The notes below the pieces were generated by a model. That model had not been told where the DNA came from. It worked only from the letters and a program-made list of their open reading frames with translations, and searched no databases. DNA of 35,421 nt, from positions 1 through 35,421 of the forward strand of contig CAZCMN010000006.1 of NCBI GenBank assembly GCA_964500015.1, in the 5' to 3' direction. Within the stretch, counting starts at the first letter, position 1. The number at the start of each line of letters is the position of its first letter. Below, one piece after another: positions 22,767 to 30,157 of the stretch. The position numbers and the translations under genes are program-made. Source of the stretch: JAPLYB01 sp964500015. GTDB taxonomy: Archaea > Nanobdellota > Nanobdellia > Pacearchaeales > UBA284.

Positions 22767-25196
22767 TTACTTTTTCTTCTTTTCAGGCTCTTCTTCTTCG
22801 AAAAACTGAAGGATTTTCTTGCCTATGCCAGACATAATCAAGATGATTATTATGGCTGCAATTATTGCTAGAATTAAATATGATCTATACTGGACAAGGA
22901 ATGAAGGTTTTGATGTTGATGAAGTTTCTGATGGCTCTGTTGTCTCTGTAATGTTTGTGGTGATGTTTGGGCTGGTAATAGTTACTATTGCTTTGGTTTC
23001 GTTTTTTGTTTCATTAATTACTGGTTTGGTTTCATTTTCTTCTTCTGTTTCGTTTTCTTCACTTTCATTTAATCCAGGTTCTTCTTCTGTTTCTTCTTCA
23101 GGTTCTTCTTCAATTTTTGTTGAAGGAGTTACTGCAATCTTAACTTCATTGCTTGAAATCATAATCTCTCCATCTGTTGCATAGAAAGTAATTTCCCTGT
23201 TTCCTTGAAAGTCTTTAGGAGCAACAAGTGTGATCATATTTCCATTAACTAAGAGATCTAAATTTTCTGGCTTAATAGTTATGAAATTTAATTTATCTTT
23301 ATCTTCGTCTCCAAAATATTTGGATAAATCAACTGTAAATGCTTCTCCTGCTTGTATTTTAATATCTGGGATATTCTTTAATAACTTTGGAGGATGATTT
23401 TCACTGCTTACATTTGTCTTATCTTTTTCTTTAGATGCTGGTTCTGCTGGTTTGAAGATAGACACAAAAAAATCTACAATTTTTTGCCAAAAGCTCTTAC
23501 CTTTTGTTTTGTTTTCTACTAGTTGAGTTTCATTTTCTGGAATAATTGATTTTGTTCGATTCTCTTCACCAGTTATCTTAATTTTAATGTCTTTCTTAGA
23601 GGAAATTGATGAATCTTTTAATCTTGCTGTTAAAGTCAAAGTATAATCTCCTAGCTCAGTTTCTGTTGGCGGAAAAATATAAAGATAGAGTGTTTGTGCT
23701 TTTCCAGAATCTAGAGAAATTGTTGAAGGATTTATTAAAGAAAACATTGAAGCTGTTCCTGATAATTCAATTACATAACTAGAGGATTTAAGCCCCTTAT
23801 TATCAATTGTAAATAATAGTGTTGTTGGAGTCTCTATAGGAACTGTTATTTCATCTTTTTCTGAAGAAACAAGAGGCCTATAACAATCTTCTTGAGAAAC
23901 TATTTTTATGCTTAGTGAATCACTTGTCTCTAATTGATTAACATCCCGGGCTTTGAGAACAATTGAATAGTCTATTGGTTTTACATCCCCTGTTGGAGCA
24001 GCTGTAATCAATACTTGAGATTCTTCTCCAGGGTTTAGTGTAATTAAGGTTTTGTCTAATTTAACCCAGATTGGAGCTTCTAAAATTATTGAAAAGTCGT
24101 TTTTGAATTTTCCAGTATTTTTTATTGTAGCAGTATATGAATTTGAAATTCCATTGCAGATAGTGTCTTGTTTTTGTTGTAGTGATAAGGAAGAGCCATA
24201 ACATGAACCAACATGTATATCTAGGTTTAGATCTTGAGTTATGCTTCCTTTATCTGAAACAAAAGTAACTATTGCTGTAAAGTTTCCTATTGTTTTTAAT
24301 TGTGGCTGCATAATCAAATTAAAAACCTTGTTTTGCCCGGCTGGAACTTTAAGACTTTTTTGATCGCTAGATATCCATGAAGGAGAGTCTAGTTTAATTG
24401 AATAAGAATTTTCCTGAGTTCCAAGATTCTTGATTGTTATCGGAATAGTGGTTCTTTGATTTTCGCAGGTTTCATATAGATTTTTTTCAACTTCAAAAGT
24501 GTAGTCATAACAAGGTATTAATTTTAGATTAGCTGAAGTTTCTGTTTGAGCATATTTTGATTCAGCATTTACTTTAAATGCCAAGTTATAATTTCCAGCT
24601 ATGTTGCAGGGTGCTTTTACATAAGCTATAATATCGACTGTCTGTTCAGGAGATAAAGAAAAAGTTTTTGCTGAGAATGTTGTGTAAGGAGATAATTGGC
24701 CTTCTGCATTAATATTATAACTTTCTAGATATTTTCCATTGTTCTTAATTGTTAATTTAAATGCTTTTTCTTCACACGTGCATGCTTCTTGGCTTGCTGG
24801 CTGAACAATTATTGAAGTAGCATGACAATTTTCAACTATTACTGAATGAGAAACTGTTTTTGTTGTTCCTTGGCTTGTTACTTGAAATGTTAATGAATAA
24901 GATCCAGGAGTTATTCTTGATGATGGCGTTATATAAAGAAAAACAGTCTGCTGCTGATTAGCTTGAAGAAAGAAACCAGAAGGAACTGCTGTTGTGAACT
25001 GAGAAGCTGAACCTGAAACAGAAACAGAATAACTTGCATCTGTAGTTGATGATATAATTTCATTTATAATTATAGTATTAGATGGACAGACAGTGTTTGT
25101 CTCTAATTGAGATTGAATTGTAAAGTCTGCACTAGCTAATGTGGGCAAAGCTAAAAATAAGAATACTAAAAAAATAAATAATAATTTTTTTGCCAT
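22767..25196 (-). CDS. Large surface protein with five Ig-like repeats and C-terminal anchor
   Basis: The 809-residue product has a signal peptide (MAKKLLFIFLVFLFLALPTL, cleavage near residue 23). Five beta-sandwich repeats of about 100 residues follow (24-125, 127-230, 231-332, 333-438, 439-545), each with N-G-x or N-x-G-type strands (TIKNNGKY, TIKNLGTQ, TIKNTGKF, TIDNKGLK) and mostly a pair of cysteines near the module boundary. After a linker containing an amphipathic FWQKIVDFFVSIF comes a cadherin-like domain (603-690, LLKNIPDIKIQAGEAFTVDL). Then an acidic stalk with many N-x-T/S sequons (693-760), a membrane helix (773-792) and a charged cytoplasmic tail. The repeats resemble the NEW3/CARDB class. 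Probably a glycosylated envelope or adhesion protein. It converges on idi (4-base gap). Confidence 0.85.
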   Translation of the reverse strand: MAKKLLFIFLVFLFLALPTLASADFTIQSQLETNTVCPSNTIIINEIISSTTDASYSVSVSGSASQFTTAVPSGFFLQANQQQTVFLYITPSSRITPGSYSLTFQVTSQGTTKTVSHSVIVENCHATSIIVQPASQEACTCEEKAFKLTIKNNGKYLESYNINAEGQLSPYTTFSAKTFSLSPEQTVDIIAYVKAPCNIAGNYNLAFKVNAESKYAQTETSANLKLIPCYDYTFEVEKNLYETCENQRTTIPITIKNLGTQENSYSIKLDSPSWISSDQKSLKVPAGQNKVFNLIMQPQLKTIGNFTAIVTFVSDKGSITQDLNLDIHVGSCYGSSLSLQQKQDTICNGISNSYTATIKNTGKFKNDFSIILEAPIWVKLDKTLITLNPGEESQVLITAAPTGDVKPIDYSIVLKARDVNQLETSDSLSIKIVSQEDCYRPLVSSEKDEITVPIETPTTLLFTIDNKGLKSSSYVIELSGTASMFSLINPSTISLDSGKAQTLYLYIFPPTETELGDYTLTLTARLKDSSISSKKDIKIKITGEENRTKSIIPENETQLVENKTKGKSFWQKIVDFFVSIFKPAEPASKEKDKTNVSSENHPPKLLKNIPDIKIQAGEAFTVDLSKYFGDEDKDKLNFITIKPENLDLLVNGNMITLVAPKDFQGNREITFYATDGEIMISSNEVKIAVTPSTKIEEEPEEETEEEPGLNESEENETEEENETKPVINETKNETKAIVTITSPNITTNITETTEPSETSSTSKPSFLVQYRSYLILAIIAAIIIILIMSGIGKKILQFFEEEEPEKKKK

Positions 25197-25516
25197 CTTT
25201 TCTATATGTAATATAACTTATACTCTAGAGAGGAAAAATTGTATATAAAAGCATTGTTGCAAAATAACATAACAATTGAAAATTGTTATTTTCGCTGTTT
25301 AAGAGAGTAGTGAAAATACAAAGTGTTTTCAGTATGCTAGGAAATTCACAAATTTCCTGCATCCCAAAATTTTAAAATTTTGAGGATGCCGAAAATCTTC
25401 TGATTTTCTAGCATGGTGAAAAAAAAGAAAAAAGAAAAAGAATAAAAAAAATAAAAATTAAAAAATTTTAAATTATACTACTTAGCCTTTTTTCTTAAGC
25501 AACTAACTTAAAGCAT
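25197..25516. other. Intergenic region dominated by a hairpin array
   Basis: 320 bases without a gene. The right-hand part (25415-25516) is A/T-rich and forms the 3' flank of the next surface gene. 25240-25251 (TTGTATATAAAA on the plus strand) is the TATA candidate of the 809-residue gene. Between lies the hairpin array listed separately. Confidence 0.6.
25269..25414. repeat. Tandem array of five hairpins (copy 8)
   Basis: Stems in order: ATAACAATT/AATTGTTAT (25269-25289); TGAAAA/TTTTCA (25311-25331); GGAAATT/AATTTCC with loop CACA (25340-25357); CAAAATT/AATTTTG with loop TTAA (25365-25382); GAAAATC/GATTTTC with loop TTCT (25391-25408). Stems three to five are separated by TGCTA, TGCAT, GATGCC and TAGCAT, so each is also framed by TGC...GCA. 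It sits between two surface-protein genes. Confidence 0.75.
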
Positions 25517-26890
25517 TTAGTAATAGCTCTCTTCTGCTTTCTCTTCTGTCTTGCCTTTTTGTGCAAGTAAGACGATAAGCAAAATTATGATGGCAACTGC
25601 TAAAACAATTCCAACAATCATTAAGATTGTCTTGGTGTCTAGGCCTTCATTGCCTTCAGCTACATTTGCTGTAAAGTTAACTGTCTTAAGCTCGTTTCCG
25701 TATTTGACCTTAGCACTGAATAAGTGTTCGCCTGCAACAACATTATCGTTTGCAGTTACATACAAGCTAACAAGTTTTGATTCTCCAGGTGACAAGATGA
25801 ATGTTGCTGGATTTAATTGGACAGTTGCCCATCCTTCTAAACCAGTTGATTCAACTGTGAAGGTTTGCGAGGTTGTTCCACGATTTGTTACAATCATGGT
25901 ATAAACTGCATTGCTTCCTGGCGTAACTTCCATAGTCATTACTTGTGGGGTTACATCAACACTTGATTGTGCTTGAGTTCCTGAAAGTGTGAATTGCACA
26001 CTTTGAGTAACGTCTCTAGCTTCTTCACTTGAAGCAGTAACTTCTAGTGTATAGGTTCCTGGTTGCACAGTTGAAGGCAATTGTATTGCAATTGAGACTT
26101 CCTGTGATATGGATTCATCTTCTTCCTTGTATGGTACAAGCAAGTCAATGTATCTTTGTCCACTTACGCCAAGTTCCTTTATTGTTGCTCTGACATAAAT
26201 TTCATTTGAGTCATGATTTCCAGTGTTCTTGAGAACAACATCAGCATAAACAGTTGTACATGAAGTAACACATGGTGCTCTTACATTAATACTTTTTATG
26301 CTTAATTCGTTTGCAAGTCTTTGTAAATCAAAATCTATGTCTGCTTCGTATATTCCTTTAAGGTTTTCGTCAGCTTCAACTTCAACATGCAATGTATAGA
26401 TTTTAAGTTCTTTAACGTTACATGGCATTTTCAAAAACATAGTTCTGACATACTGGTTATTTGGATATATATCAAATGAGCCAGTTTCAGCTTCTTCTGT
26501 TTGGCCATTAACTCTGAACCAAGATCTAATAACTGCGTTGTTTGCTTCAGTATCTCCGCCTGTTATTGCGACTTTTACATCAACGTTTTCACATGCTTCA
26601 ATTGAAGGCATGTATCCAGTCCATTCTGGAGCTTCACATTCCCAACGTGGTGTTTGGTCTTCTTCTGTACCATCGGCGAAGTATGTACACATGCCGTGCC
26701 AAACTTCTTCACCCTTGACATAAACAGTCATGTCTTTGATGTGAACATTTGACCCATCCCAAGTGTCTGCTCGTACAATTACTGCGGTAGTTGCTAATGT
26801 TAAAGCTATTAAGAAAACAAAAGCTAAAACAAACCAAAGTTTATTTTTCATTTTATTTGTATTTAGTTTATTTATTTTTAGTTTCTGCAT
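25517..26890 (-). CDS. Abundant-type surface (S-layer-like) protein
   Basis: ATG 26890 gives 457 residues; an internal ATG at 26851 (444 residues, MKNKLWFVLAFVFLIALTLA) gives a cleaner signal peptide with cleavage near VRA/DTW and may be the true start. The mature part has an N-terminal Cys-containing domain (MCTYFADGTEE, WECEAPEW), a region with RAPCVTSCTTVYADVVLKN, then two CARDB/NEW3-like beta domains (TIKELGV..., TVESTGLEGWATVQLNP, FILSPGESKLVSLYV). A C-terminal membrane helix (ILMIVGIVLAVAIIILLIVL) and a short charged tail EESYY follow. Codons use more C and G than the neighbours, as expected for a highly expressed gene. Same architecture, without stalk, as the 809-residue protein downstream. 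Possibly the main envelope protein. Confidence 0.8.
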   Translation of the reverse strand: MQKLKINKLNTNKMKNKLWFVLAFVFLIALTLATTAVIVRADTWDGSNVHIKDMTVYVKGEEVWHGMCTYFADGTEEDQTPRWECEAPEWTGYMPSIEACENVDVKVAITGGDTEANNAVIRSWFRVNGQTEEAETGSFDIYPNNQYVRTMFLKMPCNVKELKIYTLHVEVEADENLKGIYEADIDFDLQRLANELSIKSINVRAPCVTSCTTVYADVVLKNTGNHDSNEIYVRATIKELGVSGQRYIDLLVPYKEEDESISQEVSIAIQLPSTVQPGTYTLEVTASSEEARDVTQSVQFTLSGTQAQSSVDVTPQVMTMEVTPGSNAVYTMIVTNRGTTSQTFTVESTGLEGWATVQLNPATFILSPGESKLVSLYVTANDNVVAGEHLFSAKVKYGNELKTVNFTANVAEGNEGLDTKTILMIVGIVLAVAIIILLIVLLAQKGKTEEKAEESYY

Positions 26891-26901
26891 AATGTCAGAT
26901 T

Positions 26902-26917
26902 ATTAAAAATTTTTAAT
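26902..26917. promoter_or_regulatory. 16-bp perfect A/T palindrome before the surface-protein gene
   Basis: ATTAAAAATTTTTAAT is self-complementary and lies 12-27 bases before ATG 26890. It could be the TATA region or a regulator site. A stronger TATA candidate (TTTTTAAAC on the minus strand, about 26972-26984) would give a leader of about 70-100 bases. Confidence 0.35.
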
Positions 26918-27025
26918 GATAGCTAATAATGCCTCAATTATGTAAAAACTGTTATCATGCTAGAGTTAAACATGTTTAAAAAGGTTTCTATTTTTGGGTT
27001 TTTTGTTTAACTTAATAGTAGTCAC

Positions 27026-27051
27026 ACTTTTAATGAAATTTCACTAAAAGT
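27026..27051 (-). terminator. 26-bp near-perfect palindrome after endonuclease IV
   Basis: ACTTTTA, A, TGAAATTTCA, C, TAAAAGT: 24 of 26 positions are self-complementary. It lies 3 bases beyond the stop of the endonuclease IV gene, so it may mark its 3' end, or be a protein-binding site in the spacer before the surface gene. Confidence 0.4.
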
Positions 27052-27054
27052 TAC

Positions 27055-27843
27055 TCACAATTGGTGAAGAAGTTTGATTGACTTAATTGAATCTTTTAAG
27101 GGGTCTGGAGATTCATTCATTATATTTGCATCTATCTTTGAATTTTCTATTGCTGTTAAAAGCTTTTTAATCTTGTCACTGGAAGTTGGAACATGTTTTC
27201 TCTCTCCTTTTGCAGAATATTCAATTCCAGAAAAATGGCAAACAGGCAATTTCCTAATTCCTGCTTTTTTTAGTTTTTCTAAAACTCCAGAATAGTCTTC
27301 TTTTCCATTTCTTGCTTCAAGATGAGCAAAATCAACACAAAAAGAACAACCTGTTTCTTTGTGCAATTTTAATAATTCATCTAAATCTCCAAATTGGGAT
27401 TTTTTTCCAGTTGTTTCGGGAGCTAAAACAACATTCCAATTATTTTTTTTAATTGTTTTTTGCATTTCAAGAATTTTTTCCTTAACAATTTCATAAACTT
27501 CTTCTGGTTTCTTCTTCATATAAAATGCTGCATGAAAAACAACATATTTTGCTTTTAAATAATGCGCTCTTTCACAAGAATCAAGAATTCTTTTTATGCT
27601 AGCTTGAATTTTTTTAGGTTCTTCTGAATTAAGATTAATATAATAGGGTGCATGAATAGCTAGTTCAATATCTAATTTTTCAGCTAATTTTCCTATTTCT
27701 TTTGCTTGTTCATTAGAAAGCCAAACACCATAAGTAAAAGGAACACCGGCAAATTTAAAGCCCAATCTATGGAATTCCTTAAGATTATCAAAAGCTTCTT
27801 TATAACCGCCAATATATGCTGGACCTAGTTTGATTTCTGACAT
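27055..27843 (-). CDS. nfo: Endonuclease IV family (AP endonuclease)
   Basis: Cleaves DNA 5' of abasic sites in base-excision repair, using three metal ions. The 262-residue TIM-barrel product keeps the metal ligands in order: AIHAPYYINL (His64), VVFHAAFY (His104), LAPETTGKKSQFGDLDELL (Glu143), CVDFAHLEA (Asp171, His174), VCHFSGIEYSAKGERKH (His203, His217) and MNESP (Glu244). That is eight of the nine ligands of E. coli Nfo; the Asp that normally sits two residues before His217 is not there (Arg215). Length is normal for archaeal members (260-280). It has its own promoter region. A larger relative of the same fold lies at 9533-11530. Confidence 0.88.
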   Translation of the reverse strand: MSEIKLGPAYIGGYKEAFDNLKEFHRLGFKFAGVPFTYGVWLSNEQAKEIGKLAEKLDIELAIHAPYYINLNSEEPKKIQASIKRILDSCERAHYLKAKYVVFHAAFYMKKKPEEVYEIVKEKILEMQKTIKKNNWNVVLAPETTGKKSQFGDLDELLKLHKETGCSFCVDFAHLEARNGKEDYSGVLEKLKKAGIRKLPVCHFSGIEYSAKGERKHVPTSSDKIKKLLTAIENSKIDANIMNESPDPLKDSIKSIKLLHQL

Positions 27844-27959
27844 TTTTAGATGTATTGTTTTGTCTATAAGTTTAATGTTTAATTTATTTTTTTGTTGAAT
27901 ATTAACACCTTGTTTTTCTTGAAAACAGTAATGATTACCAATTATAACACATAACTTTT

Positions 27960-28474
27960 TTATCTTACTTTAGCCCACATCATATCATCAAGATATTTTC
28001 CATTCTTGAACTTGTTTTTTTTAAAATCCCCTCAAGCTTGAAACCAGCATTTTTTAGGACTTTTGCACTTGCTTTGTTAAATGTCCTGCACCAGCCAGTT
28101 ATCCTTACTAATTTTAATTTTTTGAAACCATAATCAGAAAGCACCTTGGTTGCTTTTGTAGCTAACCCTCTTCCCCTGAATTCTTTATTAAGGCCATATC
28201 TAAGAATAGCCGAATGTTTGTATCTTACTAGATTATTAAGTTCAAGATGGACAAAACCTGCGAATCTATTGTTAACTTCAATAACTAATAAATAAGGATG
28301 AATAATATTTTTCTTAACTTCTTTTTTAGCTTCTGCATAATTTTTTGGGGCATTACTAAAATTCTTTTTGGCATCTTTATCTTGATGACATGCCAAATAT
28401 CCTAAAATATCGGGCTTGCTTAAAGTAATGGGCCTTAGAGTAAAGTCTTTGGTTTTGATTATTACTTGTTTCAT
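27960..28474 (-). CDS. GNAT acetyltransferase (RimJ/RimL type) with a frame break near its end
   Basis: The open frame from ATG 28474 ends at 27980 (164 residues). It has the RimJ/RimL layout: TLRPITLSKPDI, AGFVHLELNN, GLNKEFRGRGLATKA (acetyl-CoA loop R-G-x-G-x-A) and FNKASAKVLKNAGFKLEG. After EGILKK the frame becomes TSSRMENILMI, unlike the family. In the -1 frame the same DNA reads KNKFKNGKYLDDMMWAKVR followed by TAA (27960-27962), exactly the usual C-terminus (GxLR-K...DxxxWAxxR). The break falls in a run of eight A (28015-28022). Either one A has been lost, or the ribosome or polymerase slips there. The ATG overlaps the methyltransferase stop by 4 bases. Acetylation target unknown. Confidence 0.8.
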
Positions 28475-29232
28475 TTTTGTGCTAGTATTAAGAAAAATTT
28501 TGATTTAAAATTTAATTCTCCTTTTTTTTCAATTCTTTTTTGTAATTTTTCTAAAACCTTTAAGTATCTATTTACACTAAATCCACTAACTATCCAGGGA
28601 ATTGCTTTCAAGAAATAAATGACAGCACCAACATCCTTAAAGATAGTTTTTCCTTCCCACTCTTTTGCTTCTTTAATTTTAAATCCAGTATTAGTGCAGA
28701 ATTTTTTTATATTTTGCATATTGTTTTCCGGCCATTTGGGTTTTGCATTAAACACTTTCTCTAAGTCTTTTAAACTATTTCCATCTACTTGCTGAGTTAA
28801 AAAAATACCTTTAGGGGATAATATTCTGTAAAGCTCTTTTATGCTTTTTTTATTTAATCCGCCATGCCTATTTAGTATCAAATCAAATTCACTATCTTTA
28901 AAATGAAATTTCTTTGTTTCATTTGCATAAATCACTGTTGCTTTGAATTTCTTAAGATTTTTTCTTGCAACTGTAATATTTGGCTTGTATCCTTCTATAG
29001 CAATAATTTTTTGGGGTTTGTATATTGATAAAATTTCAGAAAAAACTTCGCCACCGCCAGTTGCAATATCCAAAACAGAACATGATTTCTTTATTAATCT
29101 TTTAGCGAGGGTTTTGTAGTTCCAGGAGGGATTAGCTAGTTTATATCTGCTCTTTAAGTAAGAAAAATCCCATCCTTCAAAAAAAGCTTTTTCATCTTTT
29201 TTCCATTGATCAACTATTTTTTGAGAAATCAT
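28471..29232 (-). CDS. SAM-dependent methyltransferase (class I)
   Basis: The 253-residue product carries the class I motifs: motif I VLDIATGGGEV (53-63), acidic end of strand 2 in KIIAIEGYKP, motif III-like DSEFDLILNRHG (109-120) and ELYRILSPKGIFLTQQV (131-147). The opening KKDEKAFFEGWDFSYLKSRY is a feature of small-molecule methyltransferases of the UbiE/Methyltransf_11 type. The substrate is unknown. Its start is one base after the Fic stop and its stop overlaps the GNAT start, so the three genes form one operon. It has no membrane segment. Confidence 0.85.
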   Translation of the reverse strand: MISQKIVDQWKKDEKAFFEGWDFSYLKSRYKLANPSWNYKTLAKRLIKKSCSVLDIATGGGEVFSEILSIYKPQKIIAIEGYKPNITVARKNLKKFKATVIYANETKKFHFKDSEFDLILNRHGGLNKKSIKELYRILSPKGIFLTQQVDGNSLKDLEKVFNAKPKWPENNMQNIKKFCTNTGFKIKEAKEWEGKTIFKDVGAVIYFLKAIPWIVSGFSVNRYLKVLEKLQKRIEKKGELNFKSKFFLILAQK

Positions 29233-29233
29233 T

Positions 29234-30094
29234 TTATTTCATATATCTTTTTTTATGAACTGAAAGATATCTCCTTAGGAAATATTTAATAAAATTTTCT
29301 TCATCTTTTTTTAATGCTTTGTAATAAGATTTTCTATTTTTATATTCTATTACTAACATGGGATAATTATTATGCCATAATATCTGATTCATTAAAAGCC
29401 GGCCAATTCTTCCATTGCCATCTCCAAATGGGTGAATTTTTTCAAATTTATAATGTGCAATTGCTGCTAATTCAACAACATTTATTCTTTCCTCGTTTTT
29501 ATTTATGAAAGAAATAAGAGAATTCATCAGTTTTTTAACATCTTGCCAATCTGGTGCAAGATGATCTCCCACTCGAACAAGATATTCCCGGAATTTGCCG
29601 GCTATTTCAGATTTGCTGTCTTGAAAAATATTTTTATGCCAATATAACAATAAAGAATTTGACATCTCTTGTTTTTTTTCTAGCATCTCTAAGAAAATTT
29701 TTGAATGCATTTCACTTTCTTTGACATCTCTTATTGGTTTTGTTGGAGAAATTTTGTCATGAATTATGCCTCTTGTTTCTTCAAGAGTTATTGTTGAACC
29801 CTCAATAGCATTTGTATTGTATGTAAATGCTATGGAGATCTCTTCTAATTCTTTTTTCTTGACACTTTCTGGAATTCTTTTCCATTCTTCCTGAAAATTT
29901 TCTTTTATACTTTCAAGTTTTTCATAAAGCTCTTTTTTTAGTGTTTTTTGAAAGCTTTTTTTGATTTGGGCTATATCTTTGGGAATTTTATTTCCTAAAT
30001 ATTTTTCCTTGACCATTACCTTACCTTTTTCTCTAATTGTTTGTTGAAGATAGTAGTATGTCTTTTTACCCTTATTTTTTTTAGAAATTATCAT
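29234..30094 (-). CDS. Fic-domain protein (class II, self-inhibited AMP transferase)
   Basis: Fic proteins transfer AMP (or other phosphate-containing groups) to hydroxyl side chains. The 286-residue product has the full motif HPFGDGNGRIGRL (221-233) with catalytic His221, and the inhibitory helix motif TNAIEGS (94-100, [S/T]-x-x-x-E-G) upstream, which makes it class II. The region 105-150 (EETRGIIHDKI...DVKESEMHSKIFLEML) is the usual helix between them. The N-terminal 45 residues form a small basic beta element (KTYYYLQQTIREKGKVMVK). It is the first gene of the Fic/methyltransferase/GNAT operon. The promoter lies between arms of a 16-bp inverted repeat, suggesting autoregulation. Confidence 0.92.
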   Translation of the reverse strand: MIISKKNKGKKTYYYLQQTIREKGKVMVKEKYLGNKIPKDIAQIKKSFQKTLKKELYEKLESIKENFQEEWKRIPESVKKKELEEISIAFTYNTNAIEGSTITLEETRGIIHDKISPTKPIRDVKESEMHSKIFLEMLEKKQEMSNSLLLYWHKNIFQDSKSEIAGKFREYLVRVGDHLAPDWQDVKKLMNSLISFINKNEERINVVELAAIAHYKFEKIHPFGDGNGRIGRLLMNQILWHNNYPMLVIEYKNRKSYYKALKKDEENFIKYFLRRYLSVHKKRYMK

Positions 30095-30097
30095 TAA

Positions 30098-30157
30098 AAA
30101 CTTACCCTTACAAAGTATTTAAATTTATGTTTTTTTAGAAATTGTAATGGTAAGTTT
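30098..30157. promoter_or_regulatory. 16-bp inverted repeat framing the Fic-operon promoter
   Basis: Arms 30098-30113 (AAACTTACCCTTACAA) and 30142-30157 (TTGTAATGGTAAGTTT) match as reverse complements at 15 of 16 positions, 28 bases apart. Between them, on the minus strand, AAATTTAAATACT (about 30116-30128) is the TATA box, about 27 bases before ATG 30094. The far arm overlaps the ligase stop codon. Confidence 0.65.

Noticed and set aside
22819..23184. 121-codon plus-strand frame
   Set aside because: It is antisense to the acidic stalk of the 809-aa surface protein; its Ser/Val-rich composition is a mirror of the Glu/Asn/Thr codons there.
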